Part shown: positions 28,610 through 36,141 of the stretch, one piece after another
Layout of the letters: each line of letters starts with the position of its first letter
How positions within the stretch are numbered: the first letter of the stretch is position 1
Assembly: GCA_025963635.1 (NCBI GenBank)
Contig: JAOQAK010000052.1
Location: forward strand, 310,001-374,000
Length of the DNA: 64,000 nucleotides
Direction of reading: 5' to 3'
Source: Ferruginibacter sp.
Lineage (GTDB): Bacteria > Bacteroidota > Bacteroidia > Chitinophagales > Chitinophagaceae
The notes under the pieces: generated by a model
Seen by the model: the letters and a program-made list of their open reading frames with translations, nothing else
What the model was told of the DNA's origin: nothing
Database searches by the model: none
Translations under genes and position numbers: made by a program

Positions 28610-28921
28610 ATGAGCAGGATAGAAAAGTTACTGGAATATATGAAAACCGCCGATAAGGACAGCTTCCTTCAACATGCGCTCGCACTCGAATACATTAAGG
28701 TAGGACAAGATGAGGAAGCAAGAAATCTCTTCAATGAACTTTTACTTAGGGAGCCCACTTATGTTGGTTCTTATTATCATTTGGGTAAATTGCTGGAGCG
28801 TGCCGGCGATTTTGATAAGGCCATCAGGATTTATCAAAGAGGGATGGAGGAGGCCCGTCGGGCAAAGGACCAGCACTCTTACAATGAACTACAGGGCGCT
28901 TTGGAGGATATCGAAGACTAG
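28610..28921 (+). CDS. Small tetratricopeptide repeat protein
   Basis: This is a 103-residue helical protein. Two TPR-like helix pairs are readable: FLQHALALEYIKVGQDEEARNLFNELL and YVGSYYHLGKLLERAGDFDKAIRIY, followed by RGMEEARRA and a capping helix. There is no signal peptide, so it is probably cytoplasmic and a protein-interaction adaptor. It is divergent from etfB with a 103-base spacer and could share a regulatory region with it. Confidence 0.85.
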   Translation: MSRIEKLLEYMKTADKDSFLQHALALEYIKVGQDEEARNLFNELLLREPTYVGSYYHLGKLLERAGDFDKAIRIYQRGMEEARRAKDQHSYNELQGALEDIED

Positions 28922-29122
28922 CAATTATCTATCGATCGTCAGTGACTACATCGGTCTGATTATTGTCGTTCACGAGCGTGCTGTAATGTAGATGTTTATT
29001 TTGTCCGGGCTGTTGTTTTTCATAGCATCATCGTTGTGTCACTCCCTTTTACCGTATACCTATAAGCATCATTGGTTTTCTGTACAAGCTGCATTTTCTA
29101 CACAATCAAATCTCACAATTGA

Positions 29123-30511
29123 ATGAGTCTTTTAGAAAGGTTTAAACAATACATACAAAAGGAAAATCTTTTTCAGCCAGATGATCGGCTATTGGTTGCC
29201 GTTAGTGGAGGAGTAGATTCCGTGTCATTGTGCGAATTGTGTAAGCAGGCAGGGTATCATTTCGTAATCGCCCATTGTAATTTCCAGCTGCGTGAAGAAT
29301 TTAGCAAAAGGGATGAAGATTTTGTAAAGGCCCTTGCTCAAAAATATGAAGTGCCATTTTTCGTGAAAACCTTCGAAACGACCGATTACGCAACCGCTAA
29401 CAAAAAATCAATTGAAGAAGCAGCCCGTGATCTTCGCTACGAATGGTTTTATAGTTTGGTGAATTCAAATAATAAAGAAACGGAGGTACCAAACGAATCC
29501 GTCTCTGAGGGGATTAGTTTACAAGTAGCCAAATTCATTGTTACAGCCCATCACGCAGATGATAATATCGAAACCGTTACGATGAATTTTTTCCGCGGAA
29601 CAGGCATTTCCGGCATAAGGGGCATCTTGCCAAAACAAGGAAAAATTCTTCGTCCGCTTTTATTTGCCCGTCGCCGCGAATTGGAAGAGTTTGTGAAAGA
29701 CAATGATCTTGAATTTGTAACTGATCACACCAATTTGTTGGAGGATTATACACGAAATTATTTTCGCAATACGATTATTCCATTGGTGAATGAAAGTTAT
29801 CCTGGTGCATCCGGAAATATTTTAAATAATATCCGGCGTTTCAGGGAAACAGAAATATTGTACCAGCAGGCCATTCTTTTGCATAAGAAAAAATTAATTG
29901 AGCAAAAGGGGAGTGAGGTGCATCTTCCCGTGCTAAAATTAAAAAGGACGGTGCCGCTTGCCACGGTTCTTTTTGAAATCATGAAGGAATATAATTTCAC
30001 TGCCCATCAAACGGATGAAGCAATTGCGTTAATGGATAGCGCAACAGGAAGATTTATTCAGTCGGCCAGTCACCGGATGATCAAGAACCGCAACTGGCTA
30101 ATCATTTCACCGGTACAGACTATCGAATCGAATCATATTTTGATCCAAGAAAAGGATCAAAATATTGAATTTGAGAATGGTACCATTTCAATCTTGAAAA
30201 TACCCGCTGAAAAATTCTCAATGGTAAATAATCCACTGGCATCGCAACTCAATCTTGAGCAAATTAAATTTCCGCTCTTGTTAAGAAAATGGAAACAAGG
30301 TGATTATTTTTACCCGTTGGGCATGCAAAAGAAAAAGAAACTCAGCCGTTTCTTCATCGATCAGAAATTATCGTTGATCCAAAAAGAAAAAACATGGGTG
30401 ATCGAAATGGATAAAAGAATTATCTGGATCGTGGGGATGCGAATCGATGACCGGTTTAAGATTACGTCGCTGGCTAAAAATATTTTGAAACTGGACTATC
30501 GTCCAAAATGA
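29123..30511 (+). CDS. tilS: tRNA(Ile)-lysidine synthase
   Basis: This is a 462-residue PP-loop ATPase that attaches lysine to C34 of tRNA-Ile(CAU), an essential step for reading AUA codons. LLVAVSGGVDSVSLCEL (SGGVDS at 28-33) is the PP-loop, ITAHHADDNIETVTMNFFRGTGISGIRGI-type residues (read in pieces) the conserved substrate loop, and RPLLFARRRELEEF the next motif. A TilS C-terminal domain is present (LLLRKWKQGDYFYPLGM, KKLSRFFIDQKLS, IIWIVGMRIDDRFKIT). Its 3' end overlaps the convergent rhomboid gene by 16 bases. Confidence 0.97.
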   Translation: MSLLERFKQYIQKENLFQPDDRLLVAVSGGVDSVSLCELCKQAGYHFVIAHCNFQLREEFSKRDEDFVKALAQKYEVPFFVKTFETTDYATANKKSIEEAARDLRYEWFYSLVNSNNKETEVPNESVSEGISLQVAKFIVTAHHADDNIETVTMNFFRGTGISGIRGILPKQGKILRPLLFARRRELEEFVKDNDLEFVTDHTNLLEDYTRNYFRNTIIPLVNESYPGASGNILNNIRRFRETEILYQQAILLHKKKLIEQKGSEVHLPVLKLKRTVPLATVLFEIMKEYNFTAHQTDEAIALMDSATGRFIQSASHRMIKNRNWLIISPVQTIESNHILIQEKDQNIEFENGTISILKIPAEKFSMVNNPLASQLNLEQIKFPLLLRKWKQGDYFYPLGMQKKKKLSRFFIDQKLSLIQKEKTWVIEMDKRIIWIVGMRIDDRFKITSLAKNILKLDYRPK

Positions 30512-31140
30512 GGATGCGAAAGTTCCTGCAAAATTCCGGGTAACAAATCGGGAGCCATCACCGCGATCAGTGCAGCTGTGAAAATCAAACCGAACAAAGA
30601 ACCCCACAAATGTGCATCGTGGTTTACATGCCCGAGATCTTTTTTTGATGAGTAGATGCAATATGCCAGGTAAAGAAAGGCAAAAACTATAAAGGGCATG
30701 GGAATAAAATATATCCGGATGATTCCCCACGGATTAAACAATATGCACGCAAAAATAACTGCCGAAACAGCACCCGAAGCGCCCAGCGTTCTGTAGTGAT
30801 AGTTATCCTGGTTTTTTATAAAACTGGGTATATCAGAAATGATCAATCCCAGAAAATACAGTAGTAAATACGATATGTTTCCGCCTAGTCCGTATTGCGA
30901 AAAATAGTATTCAATAGCTGTTCCCAGGAAATAGAAGCTGATCATATTGAATAAAAGATGCATGAAATCAGCATGGATAAATCCGGATGTTAAAAAACGG
31001 TAGTACTGGTTTTCTCTTTTAACCCGGTAAGGCCACATGATGGCTTTATCCATAAAATCCGGGTTGGAAAATCCAATCAGGGATATGATAACGTTGATCG
31101 CAATCAGGCTATAAGTTATAGGGGCGCTTGAAAAGTCCAT
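30496..31140 (-). CDS. Rhomboid family intramembrane serine protease
   Basis: This 214-residue protein has about six membrane helices. FLTSGFIHADFMHLLFNMISFYFLG carries the conserved HxxxxHxxxN loop region, GASGAVSAVIFA the catalytic serine (GxSG), and NHDAHLWGSLFGLIF the catalytic histidine. Both catalytic residues are intact. It overlaps the end of tilS on the other strand. The substrate is unknown. Confidence 0.92.
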   Translation of the reverse strand: MDFSSAPITYSLIAINVIISLIGFSNPDFMDKAIMWPYRVKRENQYYRFLTSGFIHADFMHLLFNMISFYFLGTAIEYYFSQYGLGGNISYLLLYFLGLIISDIPSFIKNQDNYHYRTLGASGAVSAVIFACILFNPWGIIRIYFIPMPFIVFAFLYLAYCIYSSKKDLGHVNHDAHLWGSLFGLIFTAALIAVMAPDLLPGILQELSHPHFGR

Positions 31141-31177
31141 ACTCTTTTAAATTGAGCGGCAAAATTATTGTATTATT

Positions 31178-31651
31178 TCAATTATGGTGATATTTTTCGT
31201 TGCGATTGATGCTGCACGCTCTATAAACCTGTTCTGCCAAAATAAGTCTAACTAATTGATGCGGAAATACAAGAGGCGATAAACTCCATTTGAAATTGGC
31301 TCTTTGCATCACTACATCACTCACACCATAGGCTCCGCCGATGAGGAATACGATGTTTTTCACACTTTCATTGGCCCTCGACTGTATGAATATTGCAACT
31401 GCTTCGCTCGTTAATAGTTTGCCTCTTTCATCCAGCAAAACCAGGCAATCTTCTTTTTGAAGTGCATTTAAAATAATCTCGCCTTCTTTTTTTTTGAGAT
31501 CTGTTTCGTTCAAAGCGGCGGCATTTTTTGGCATCGGGATAATATTCCATTCCACAGGATAGTAGTTGGTAATGCGTTTTGTAAACAACTCGACTCCCTC
31601 TTTAACGTATCCTTCATGACTTTTTCCTACAGTCCAGAATTGAAGCTTCAT
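31178..31651 (-). CDS. rlmH: 23S rRNA (pseudouridine-1915 N3)-methyltransferase
   Basis: Start chosen at 31651 (MKLQFWTVGKSHEGYVKEG); the longer frame to 31771 runs into tRNA-Arg on the other strand and is not credible. The 157-residue SPOUT enzyme has DCLVLLDERGKLLTSEAVA, NIVFLIGGAYGVSDVV (SAM-binding knot) and SLSPLVFPHQLVRLILAEQVYRA with the C-terminal NRNEKYHH, the RlmH signature. It methylates helix 69 of 23S rRNA. It is divergent from tRNA-Arg. Confidence 0.97.
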   Translation of the reverse strand: MKLQFWTVGKSHEGYVKEGVELFTKRITNYYPVEWNIIPMPKNAAALNETDLKKKEGEIILNALQKEDCLVLLDERGKLLTSEAVAIFIQSRANESVKNIVFLIGGAYGVSDVVMQRANFKWSLSPLVFPHQLVRLILAEQVYRACSINRNEKYHHN

Positions 31652-31681
31652 ACTATTATTTAGCGCAAAAGTGCGGAAAGA

Positions 31682-31713
31682 GTTGGGATGAATAAAATAA
31701 ATCTCTATTTTTG
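31682..31713 (+). promoter_or_regulatory. Bacteroidota-type promoter of tRNA-Arg
   Basis: TATTTTTG at 31706-31713 is a perfect -7 element; GTTG at 31682-31685 stands about 20 bases upstream as a near -33 element. The tRNA begins 43 bases further on. Confidence 0.65.
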
Positions 31714-31756
31714 CCATCCACCAGCAAAAAAGCCAGTAATGGCAAATAGCTAATCC

Positions 31757-31830
31757 GGCTGCGTAGCTCAATTGAATAGAGCATTTGACTACGGATCAAA
31801 AGGTTTTAGGTTTGAATCCTAACGCGGTCA
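31757..31830 (+). tRNA. tRNA-Arg (ACG)
   Basis: A cloverleaf is visible. Acceptor stem GGCTGCG (31757-31763) pairs with CGCGGTC (31823-31829) with two G-T pairs, the D arm is GCTC...GAGC, the anticodon stem TTTGA...TCAAA has loop CTACGGA with anticodon ACG at 31791-31793, and the T arm is TTAGG TTTGAAT CCTAA. CCA is not encoded. It marks the left edge of the accessory region. Confidence 0.95.
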
Positions 31831-31832
31831 CA

Positions 31833-31863
31833 AGAAGCCTCACAGAAAATGTGAGGCTTCTTT
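31833..31863 (+). terminator. Terminator of tRNA-Arg
   Basis: A 12-bp perfect stem AGAAGCCTCACA / TGTGAGGCTTCT with loop GAAAA is followed by T residues, directly after the tRNA. Confidence 0.9.
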
Positions 31864-32022
31864 AATTGGGTTAACTCAACTTACAAAGCTCCTAAAGTAT
31901 TAATTTACAATCGCTAGCAAGATTCGCTCGATTTTTGAAAAGTATTATTTTAATGGAATAAACCGAATTATTTCCGAAAAAAATAAATTTCAAAGTGTCG
32001 ATTTTTTAGGACGCTTTTCAAA

Positions 32023-32081
32023 TTTGCAAACAATTTGCAAACAAATGGCGCTTAATAATTTGCTGAATCTATTTTGCAAAC
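32023..32081. repeat. Three TTTGCAAAC direct repeats near tRNA-Arg
   Basis: Identical TTTGCAAAC units lie at 32023-32031, 32034-32042 and 32073-32081. The first two are 11 bases apart. They lie between tRNA-Arg and the body of a truncated lipoprotein gene, where recombinase arm or core sites of an integrated element would be expected. No integrase gene is in the window. Confidence 0.5.
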
Positions 32082-32372
32082 GTTTTTAAGGAAAGTGAAA
32101 GAACTAATGAGTATAAAGTTAGAAAGCACAAAATCTGAGGCGATTGGCTTATTCATAAAAGGTATCCTGATTATGGAGAAATTGGCAGATCCAAATTTTG
32201 TCAAAACTGGTTTAGTAAAATCTAATAATTTAAAATCCTCATCCCGCAGGCTGTCTTTTAATTCTAGCTTCAGTGCTTGCAGTATTGGCGAAGGACTCGC
32301 TGTGTTATACACTTCTTTTTTACAGGAAAATAAAAACGATGATATGCTAATAAAAAAAATGAGCTGCTTCAT
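32052..32372 (-). pseudogene. Truncated lipoprotein gene fragment
   Basis: The 106-residue frame begins with a good lipoprotein signal (MKQLIFFISISSFLFSC, Cys17 as the lipid site) followed by KKEVYNTASPSP and a plausible folded start (LKDSLRDEDFKLLDF, NFSIIRIPFMNKPIASDF). The C-terminal 25 residues are low in character and the frame stops abruptly next to the repeat-containing junction. My reading is that a longer exported protein was cut at its 3' end when the element entered beside tRNA-Arg. It could instead be a short lipoprotein. Confidence 0.5.
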
Positions 32373-32442
32373 GCCGGTAAGCTTTTCTGATTATAAAATT
32401 AATATTGCGAATGAGCGAAACGAATTAAAATATTTTAAGAAA

Positions 32443-33006
32443 TTATTTTCTTCCTTTTATTATACTCAGCATCACTTCGGTTATACCTAAATACGATGCA
32501 AGGTATTTGGCCGGGACCCTTAAAATAAGTTCCCGATGATTTTCAATCAACCAATTATATCTTTCAGGGGCTTGTTTCATGCGTAAGGCATATAGTTGTT
32601 GTGCCCATAATTGATAATATCTTTCAGTTAAAACCCGACCTGTAAAGTTAAATTCGGGGAAGTTTTGATAGATCGCATTCAGCTCAGCATATTCTATATA
32701 ATATATGGTACAATCTTCCAGCGCCTGTATTGATTCGTAGCTTTCTTTTTGTTGAAAAAAGCTTTCAATGGATATGATCACATCTCCTTCCTTCATAAAC
32801 CAGGAGCATACTTCCGAATCTCCGCTGAGGTAAAAGCAACGCACAAAACCTGTTTCTATAAAACAAATTTGATGACAGATATGTCCGGCCTTCAATAGGT
32901 AATCTTTTTTACCCAGTTGCTTTGTTTTAAGAATAGCCTCTAAATGCTCCGTGAGTGAATAGGAGAGCCGGTTAATTGAATTCAAAAGGGTGAATAACTT
33001 TTCCAT
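32443..33006 (-). CDS. Crp/Fnr-family transcriptional regulator
   Basis: This 187-residue protein has an N-terminal cyclic nucleotide-binding-like beta roll (KDYLLKAGHICHQICFIETGFVRCFYL, EVCSWFMKEGDVIIS, SIQALEDCTIYYI) and a dimer helix. It ends with the first part of a winged helix (VPAKYLASYLGITEVMLSIIKGRK), where YLASYLGIT...LS is the recognition HTH. Bacteroidota members rarely bind cAMP and the phosphate-binding residues are not obvious. It stands alone among accessory genes; no operator can be assigned. It may be an ordinary chromosomal gene left inside the island. Confidence 0.9.
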   Translation of the reverse strand: MEKLFTLLNSINRLSYSLTEHLEAILKTKQLGKKDYLLKAGHICHQICFIETGFVRCFYLSGDSEVCSWFMKEGDVIISIESFFQQKESYESIQALEDCTIYYIEYAELNAIYQNFPEFNFTGRVLTERYYQLWAQQLYALRMKQAPERYNWLIENHRELILRVPAKYLASYLGITEVMLSIIKGRK

Positions 33007-33354
33007 AATCGTACGCTATTTGTGAATGGATCATTCGGTTTCGGGTTTATTGAGTCATTTGATATTGAATTCAATTTTCATGCAAAAGCGTTTTAAATTG
33101 TTTATCAATCGGGAATAAATTTTGGGAAGGGATGCAGCAATAACACACCGGGTTGTCGCTACCAAGTGATCAGTTTTTTTTTTGGGATTTTGTGAAGATC
33201 TTACTTTCACCATTTCGAATGACTATTCAAGTCGCCTTATCATTCAGCACGCAATAATAATTCGTATCAATGAATGGTTAGCACGCCATGAAAAACTTTA
33301 TGAAGGAAACGCTCAAATACAGCAGTAATAGCAGGGCTCTGCGCTGGCGGCATA
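33007..33354. other. Intergenic, no gene recognised
   Basis: The first part is upstream of the Crp-like gene. A stretch TTTTTTTTTGGGATTTTG near 33175 breaks the sequence. No frame, RNA or repeat is supported. Confidence 0.5.
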
Positions 33355-33555
33355 TTAATGTATCGTTGCTTTTACGCACTCTTCTGATAAACCTGTTTGC
33401 TCACAGAATTGCGGTAACGTTACCATAGAATGGGCCGGTAAATTATTGCTGAGCCTGATTGCTGCTATGATGCGACGTGCGGTGCGTTCACTTTTGCCTG
33501 TGATGACCATGATGTCTTTTGCACATATTACGATGCGATGTGTTTTTGGATTCAT
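33355..33555 (-). CDS. Small HTH-like protein of an accessory pair
   Basis: Start chosen at 33555 (MNPKTHRIVICAKDIMVITGKSERTARRIIAAIRL). An upstream start at 33657 would overlap the preceding gene. The 66-residue product reads as helix-turn-helix (AKDIMVITGKSERTARRIIAAIR), with a second small helical part (TLPQFCEQTGLSEECVKATI). Such short DNA-binding proteins are common in Bacteroidota mobile regions. It follows 33561-34109 by 5 bases, so the pair is probably one transcription unit. Confidence 0.65.
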   Translation of the reverse strand: MNPKTHRIVICAKDIMVITGKSERTARRIIAAIRLSNNLPAHSMVTLPQFCEQTGLSEECVKATIH

Positions 33556-33560
33556 ATCCT

Positions 33561-34109
33561 TTAATTGTTGGGTGTGGAGAAGATTGTTTTGAAAATGCAA
33601 GCGTGGAAAATGAATGCCTGCACATGATAATTTCTTTGCCTGAACCAGGTTGTCCAATAAAGGAAATTGCTGTAGGTATATTCTTCGCGGATGTTTACTA
33701 CGGCTTCGGCAAGGGCCATGTTTTGGAGTTTATACAACGGGGTAGTTCTCCTTAATGTGTTTAGCCCGGATAATAATTTTTCAGTGCCATCGAATCCCAG
33801 TTCGCCATCTTTGATCATCCAGCGGAACGGATGGCTTATGTATGCCTTTCCAATAAATTTTACCAAGGATTCTTTTGCCAGCAGGAAGCGCTGTGCGCAA
33901 GCGATGTACCCTTCATAATGGTTGGGAGATGATTTGATGCATTGCCTGATCTTGTTTTTAATGATCGTGGTTTCATCGATGTTGAATACTGCGGTTGGCC
34001 ATAAGGCAACCGTAGCAATGAGCAAGGCTGTATCGACATATGCATTTAGCGTATTTTCCAGTTCAGGCTTTTGTATTTTATCCCGGGTATTTTTAAACGG
34101 TGTAGTCAT
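33561..34109 (-). CDS. Hypothetical helical protein upstream of the small HTH gene
   Basis: This 182-residue protein is mainly helical (ENTLNAYVDTALLIATVALWPT, TTIIKNKIRQCIKSSPNHYEGYIACAQRFLLAKESL) with no signal peptide and no motif I recognise. There is a weak hydrophobic segment near residues 27-42. It has no paralogue in the window. It is probably co-transcribed with the HTH protein downstream. No function is proposed. Confidence 0.6.
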   Translation of the reverse strand: MTTPFKNTRDKIQKPELENTLNAYVDTALLIATVALWPTAVFNIDETTIIKNKIRQCIKSSPNHYEGYIACAQRFLLAKESLVKFIGKAYISHPFRWMIKDGELGFDGTEKLLSGLNTLRRTTPLYKLQNMALAEAVVNIREEYTYSNFLYWTTWFRQRNYHVQAFIFHACIFKTIFSTPNN

Positions 34110-34477
34110 ATTTTTTTACTGCAAGATGTTGCAGGAGTAAAGACCGGGTTACCCTTTTGAGGACTTTTGGACAGGCCAGGCTTTTAGATTCATTGAAAGC
34201 CTCATAAAGGATAAATGCGTAGCGGAGGGGTGCTTATCGTACTGAAAAGGACATTTTTGGATGGTTCGGGAGGTAACGCTATGAAAAGGCTGATTTGCGG
34301 CAATGCAAAATAAAACACAGCGATATGATAAGAATAAAATGAGGGATCGATTTGAATAGTGAACAACCGCCATTTTCTTAAGCTCCAACGGAACTGTCGC
34401 TATCGTTTGCGTAAATCGATTGGCAAAAGCATAATAGATCACCTAGCTCTTTTAAATTTGTTGTCTTCGCCTCCCCA

Positions 34478-34530
34478 GCCGGCGGGCTGCGGAGCCCCAC
34501 CCCCAGCCCCTCCCCAAAGGAGAGGGTAGC
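34478..34530. repeat. GC-rich interspersed repeat (CCCTCTCC / GGGGAGGGGCTGGGGG type)
   Basis: On the minus strand it reads CCCTCTCCTTTGGGGAGGGG then CTGGGGGTGGGG, a phrase I recognise as a common dispersed element between genes in Bacteroidota chromosomes. Its composition contrasts sharply with the AT-rich surroundings. Only one copy is seen in the window. Confidence 0.5.
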
Positions 34531-34740
34531 TTTGCAACGGCACTGCTTTTGCTTCTTTAGAAAAATAAGCCGCGCATTTTTTGAATTCCGCCTTCGTCGC
34601 AACCGAACCAAAAGAGGTGCCTTATGCAGTTACTGGTGAAAACCAGAAGGACAATACTTAAAGCTGATGAGTTTACTAAATGTACCCGCTACAAAGATTT
34701 TTTAATACCCGACATCCCTAACTAAACGACATCGAATGCT

Positions 34741-34770
34741 GAATGGTCAATCGTGAGTTATTGACCATTC
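34741..34770. repeat. Perfect 11-bp inverted repeat
   Basis: GAATGGTCAAT (34741-34751) and ATTGACCATTC (34760-34770) are separated by 8 bases. There is no T tract, so it is not a classical terminator; it may be an operator or a replication/recombination site. Confidence 0.6.
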
Positions 34771-34799
34771 ACCAATGACTATTCACGCTTAACATACCA

Positions 34800-34842
34800 T
34801 TAGTATTTTATACGTAGATGGATTTAGTGTTTTATACGTAGA
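34800..34842 (+). promoter_or_regulatory. Two 19-base direct repeats upstream of the HTH gene
   Basis: TTAGTATTTTATACGTAGA (34800-34818) and TTAGTGTTTTATACGTAGA (34824-34842) differ at one base and are spaced 24 bases apart, about two helical turns and a little. They end 57 bases before the start of the small HTH protein and are good operator candidates. Confidence 0.6.
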
Positions 34843-34899
34843 AATTATTGAAATGTTTTTATTAATCTTGAGAGCCCTTACTAATCCAAACCGACCCTT

Positions 34900-35133
34900 A
34901 TGAGCGATTCACAACTATTTAATGGTGAGCTTACCCATTTTGATATCAAGGAAGTAAGGCCATACAGTTCAAAGGAATTGTGTGGCATTTATGGGATCTC
35001 GTACAAGACACTCCGAAAGTGGCTGCAGCCTTTTCAGCAAGAAATTGGCGACAGGCGCGGACGGTTCTATACCGTATTGCAGGTGGAAACCATCTTCTGC
35101 AAACTAGGGCTGCCTTACAGGATCAGGGATTGA
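34900..35133 (+). CDS. Small HTH/MerR-like DNA-binding protein
   Basis: This is a 77-residue protein. YSSKELCGIYGISYKTLRKWLQPFQQEIGDRRGRFYTVLQVETIFCKLGLPYRIRD-type sequence (read in parts) shows a helix-turn-helix (ELCGIYGISYKTLRKWL) followed by a wing (RRGRFYT) and a last helix, as in MerR/excisionase-like regulators. Homologous short proteins are widespread in Bacteroidota accessory regions. The direct repeats just upstream suggest autoregulation. Its proximity to the cassette at 35.2-37.6 kb is notable. Confidence 0.75.
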   Translation: MSDSQLFNGELTHFDIKEVRPYSSKELCGIYGISYKTLRKWLQPFQQEIGDRRGRFYTVLQVETIFCKLGLPYRIRD

Positions 35134-35222
35134 AGGGGCCGTAAACGGGATGGGCCGGATACATTTCATTATCCGTATTGCATGCGAATGCAAGTGTTGG
35201 CTTCTTTGTTTATGGTATAATA

Positions 35223-35252
35223 AATCGGTCTGACGTTCCGTGCCGACCGATT
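35223..35252. repeat. Hairpin copy 1 with conserved loop TGACGTTCCGTGCC
   Basis: Stem AATCGGTC / GACCGATT (8 bp) and a 14-base loop. It lies 12 bases past the stop of the minus-strand gene at 35264-35737. It is related to the hairpin at 35957-35996: the loops differ at one base, while the outer stem bases differ but stay complementary. Confidence 0.7.
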
Positions 35253-35263
35253 ATGAGTGAAGC

Positions 35264-35737
35264 CTAATGCAGCTGCAGATCCGTTATAGAAGTAGGTATT
35301 GGATTTTTGATCAATGGGTATGCCCCTGTAAGTTGTGTTTTGTTTTTAACAGATGGTTGGTTCAACGGCCATGTATTTTTTGTTGGTTTTCTTAAACATA
35401 TGTTCAACAGTTTTTCGGTGAGCCTTGCGGCTGTAGGTTTTGCCTTCTTTGGCTGTTGCATATAGTGTTTTATAAGTGCGTTGAACAGCCGATGTTTTAT
35501 CCCCTTTTTTTGTTGCCATCGTTTTTTCTCTATCGGATCTGCCATAATGGAGCTTGCAAAAGTTACCGCCTCTTTGAACAGGCTCCTGCATTGGCATTGG
35601 GCGGGTGTGGCGACTATATTTGTCATGTTGGGGAATTTTGTTTTTATGATACCATAAGAATAGTGTTTGATCACTATTCGTTTTCCGATGGCACCCCGAA
35701 CGAGCCGCAGTGATAAGGATAGTTTCAGTTTTTTCAT
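35264..35737 (-). CDS. Hypothetical cassette protein (GKRIVIKHYSYG family)
   Basis: This is a 157-residue frame. The first 95 residues (LVRGAIGKRIVIKHYSYGII, KTKFPNMTNIVATPAQ, LFKEAVTFASSIMADPIEKKRW, GIKHRLFNALIKHYM) look like a conserved small family of Bacteroidota accessory regions. The last 60 residues are low in complexity (Lys/Pro/Thr-rich) and may have drifted. An overlapping frame at 35346-35597 also looks partly protein-like, which leaves the 3' half uncertain. The product shares style with gene A at 36142 (a short start followed by an FYKT/KTKFP-type strand and an FKEA or FGRAGKA helix). Function unknown. It is flanked by two related hairpins. Confidence 0.6.
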   Translation of the reverse strand: MKKLKLSLSLRLVRGAIGKRIVIKHYSYGIIKTKFPNMTNIVATPAQCQCRSLFKEAVTFASSIMADPIEKKRWQQKKGIKHRLFNALIKHYMQQPKKAKPTAARLTEKLLNICLRKPTKNTWPLNQPSVKNKTQLTGAYPLIKNPIPTSITDLQLH

Positions 35738-35790
35738 GTTGGCGGATTTTTTAGCAAGGTGATGTATTGTTTACTGCTTAAAAATTATTT

Positions 35791-35840
35791 CGCGGGTATT
35801 GGCAGGAATTGGCAGGAGATGGCAGCAATTGGTAGCTTTT
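35791..35840. repeat. 10-bp tandem repeat GGCAGGAATT
   Basis: From 35801 units read GGCAGGAATT, GGCAGGAGAT, GGCAGCAATT and GGTAGCTTTT, preceded by a weaker unit CGCGGGTATT. The 10-base period puts each unit on the same face of the helix. It lies upstream of the minus-strand gene at 35264-35737. Confidence 0.6.
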
Positions 35841-35956
35841 GTTGGGCGTGTGGTTTTGTGGTGGTGGAAGGGTGTTGGTGTGAAGGATGTATTGGTGAGG
35901 ATAGGCGGAGGAGCGAAGGATGAATTTTTTTCGGTTTGGTTTTATGGGTTTATGAA

Positions 35957-35996
35957 TTGTGAACCGGTCTGACGTGCCGTGCCGACCGGTTCACAA
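35957..35996. repeat. Hairpin copy 2, 13-bp perfect stem
   Basis: TTGTGAACCGGTC (35957-35969) and GACCGGTTCACAA (35984-35996) flank the loop TGACGTGCCGTGCC. Compared with 35223-35252, the stem is longer and its outer bases differ in a compensated manner. Confidence 0.7.
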
Positions 35997-36141
35997 CTGT
36001 GCCAATTAACGCCATTGTATGCCATGCATTTTGTTTGTAGCGGTTGGTGTTTTAATCTTGTTGTGCAATTGGCGAAAAGGGATTTTCGGGAGTAACCTGG
36101 AGCCTTAGGCGCTATATTTCATCAACATTTAAAATTAAACA

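Larger units (their letters stand above)
34110..34899. other. 790-base non-coding stretch with repeats
   Basis: No gene is supported. It contains a GC-rich dispersed-type repeat (34478-34530), an 11-bp perfect palindrome (34741-34770) and two 19-base direct repeats (34800-34842) just upstream of the HTH gene at 34900. Confidence 0.55.

Noticed and set aside
31652..31771. N-terminal extension of rlmH
   Set aside because: It crosses the promoter and start of tRNA-Arg; the standard RlmH N-terminus begins at 31651.
35346..35597. Alternative 83-residue frame with MATKKGDKTSAVQRTYK
   Set aside because: It lies inside the 35264-35737 gene in another frame. The longer frame has the family-like N-terminus; the alternative is Lys-rich and may look coding by chance. 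Not fully excluded.
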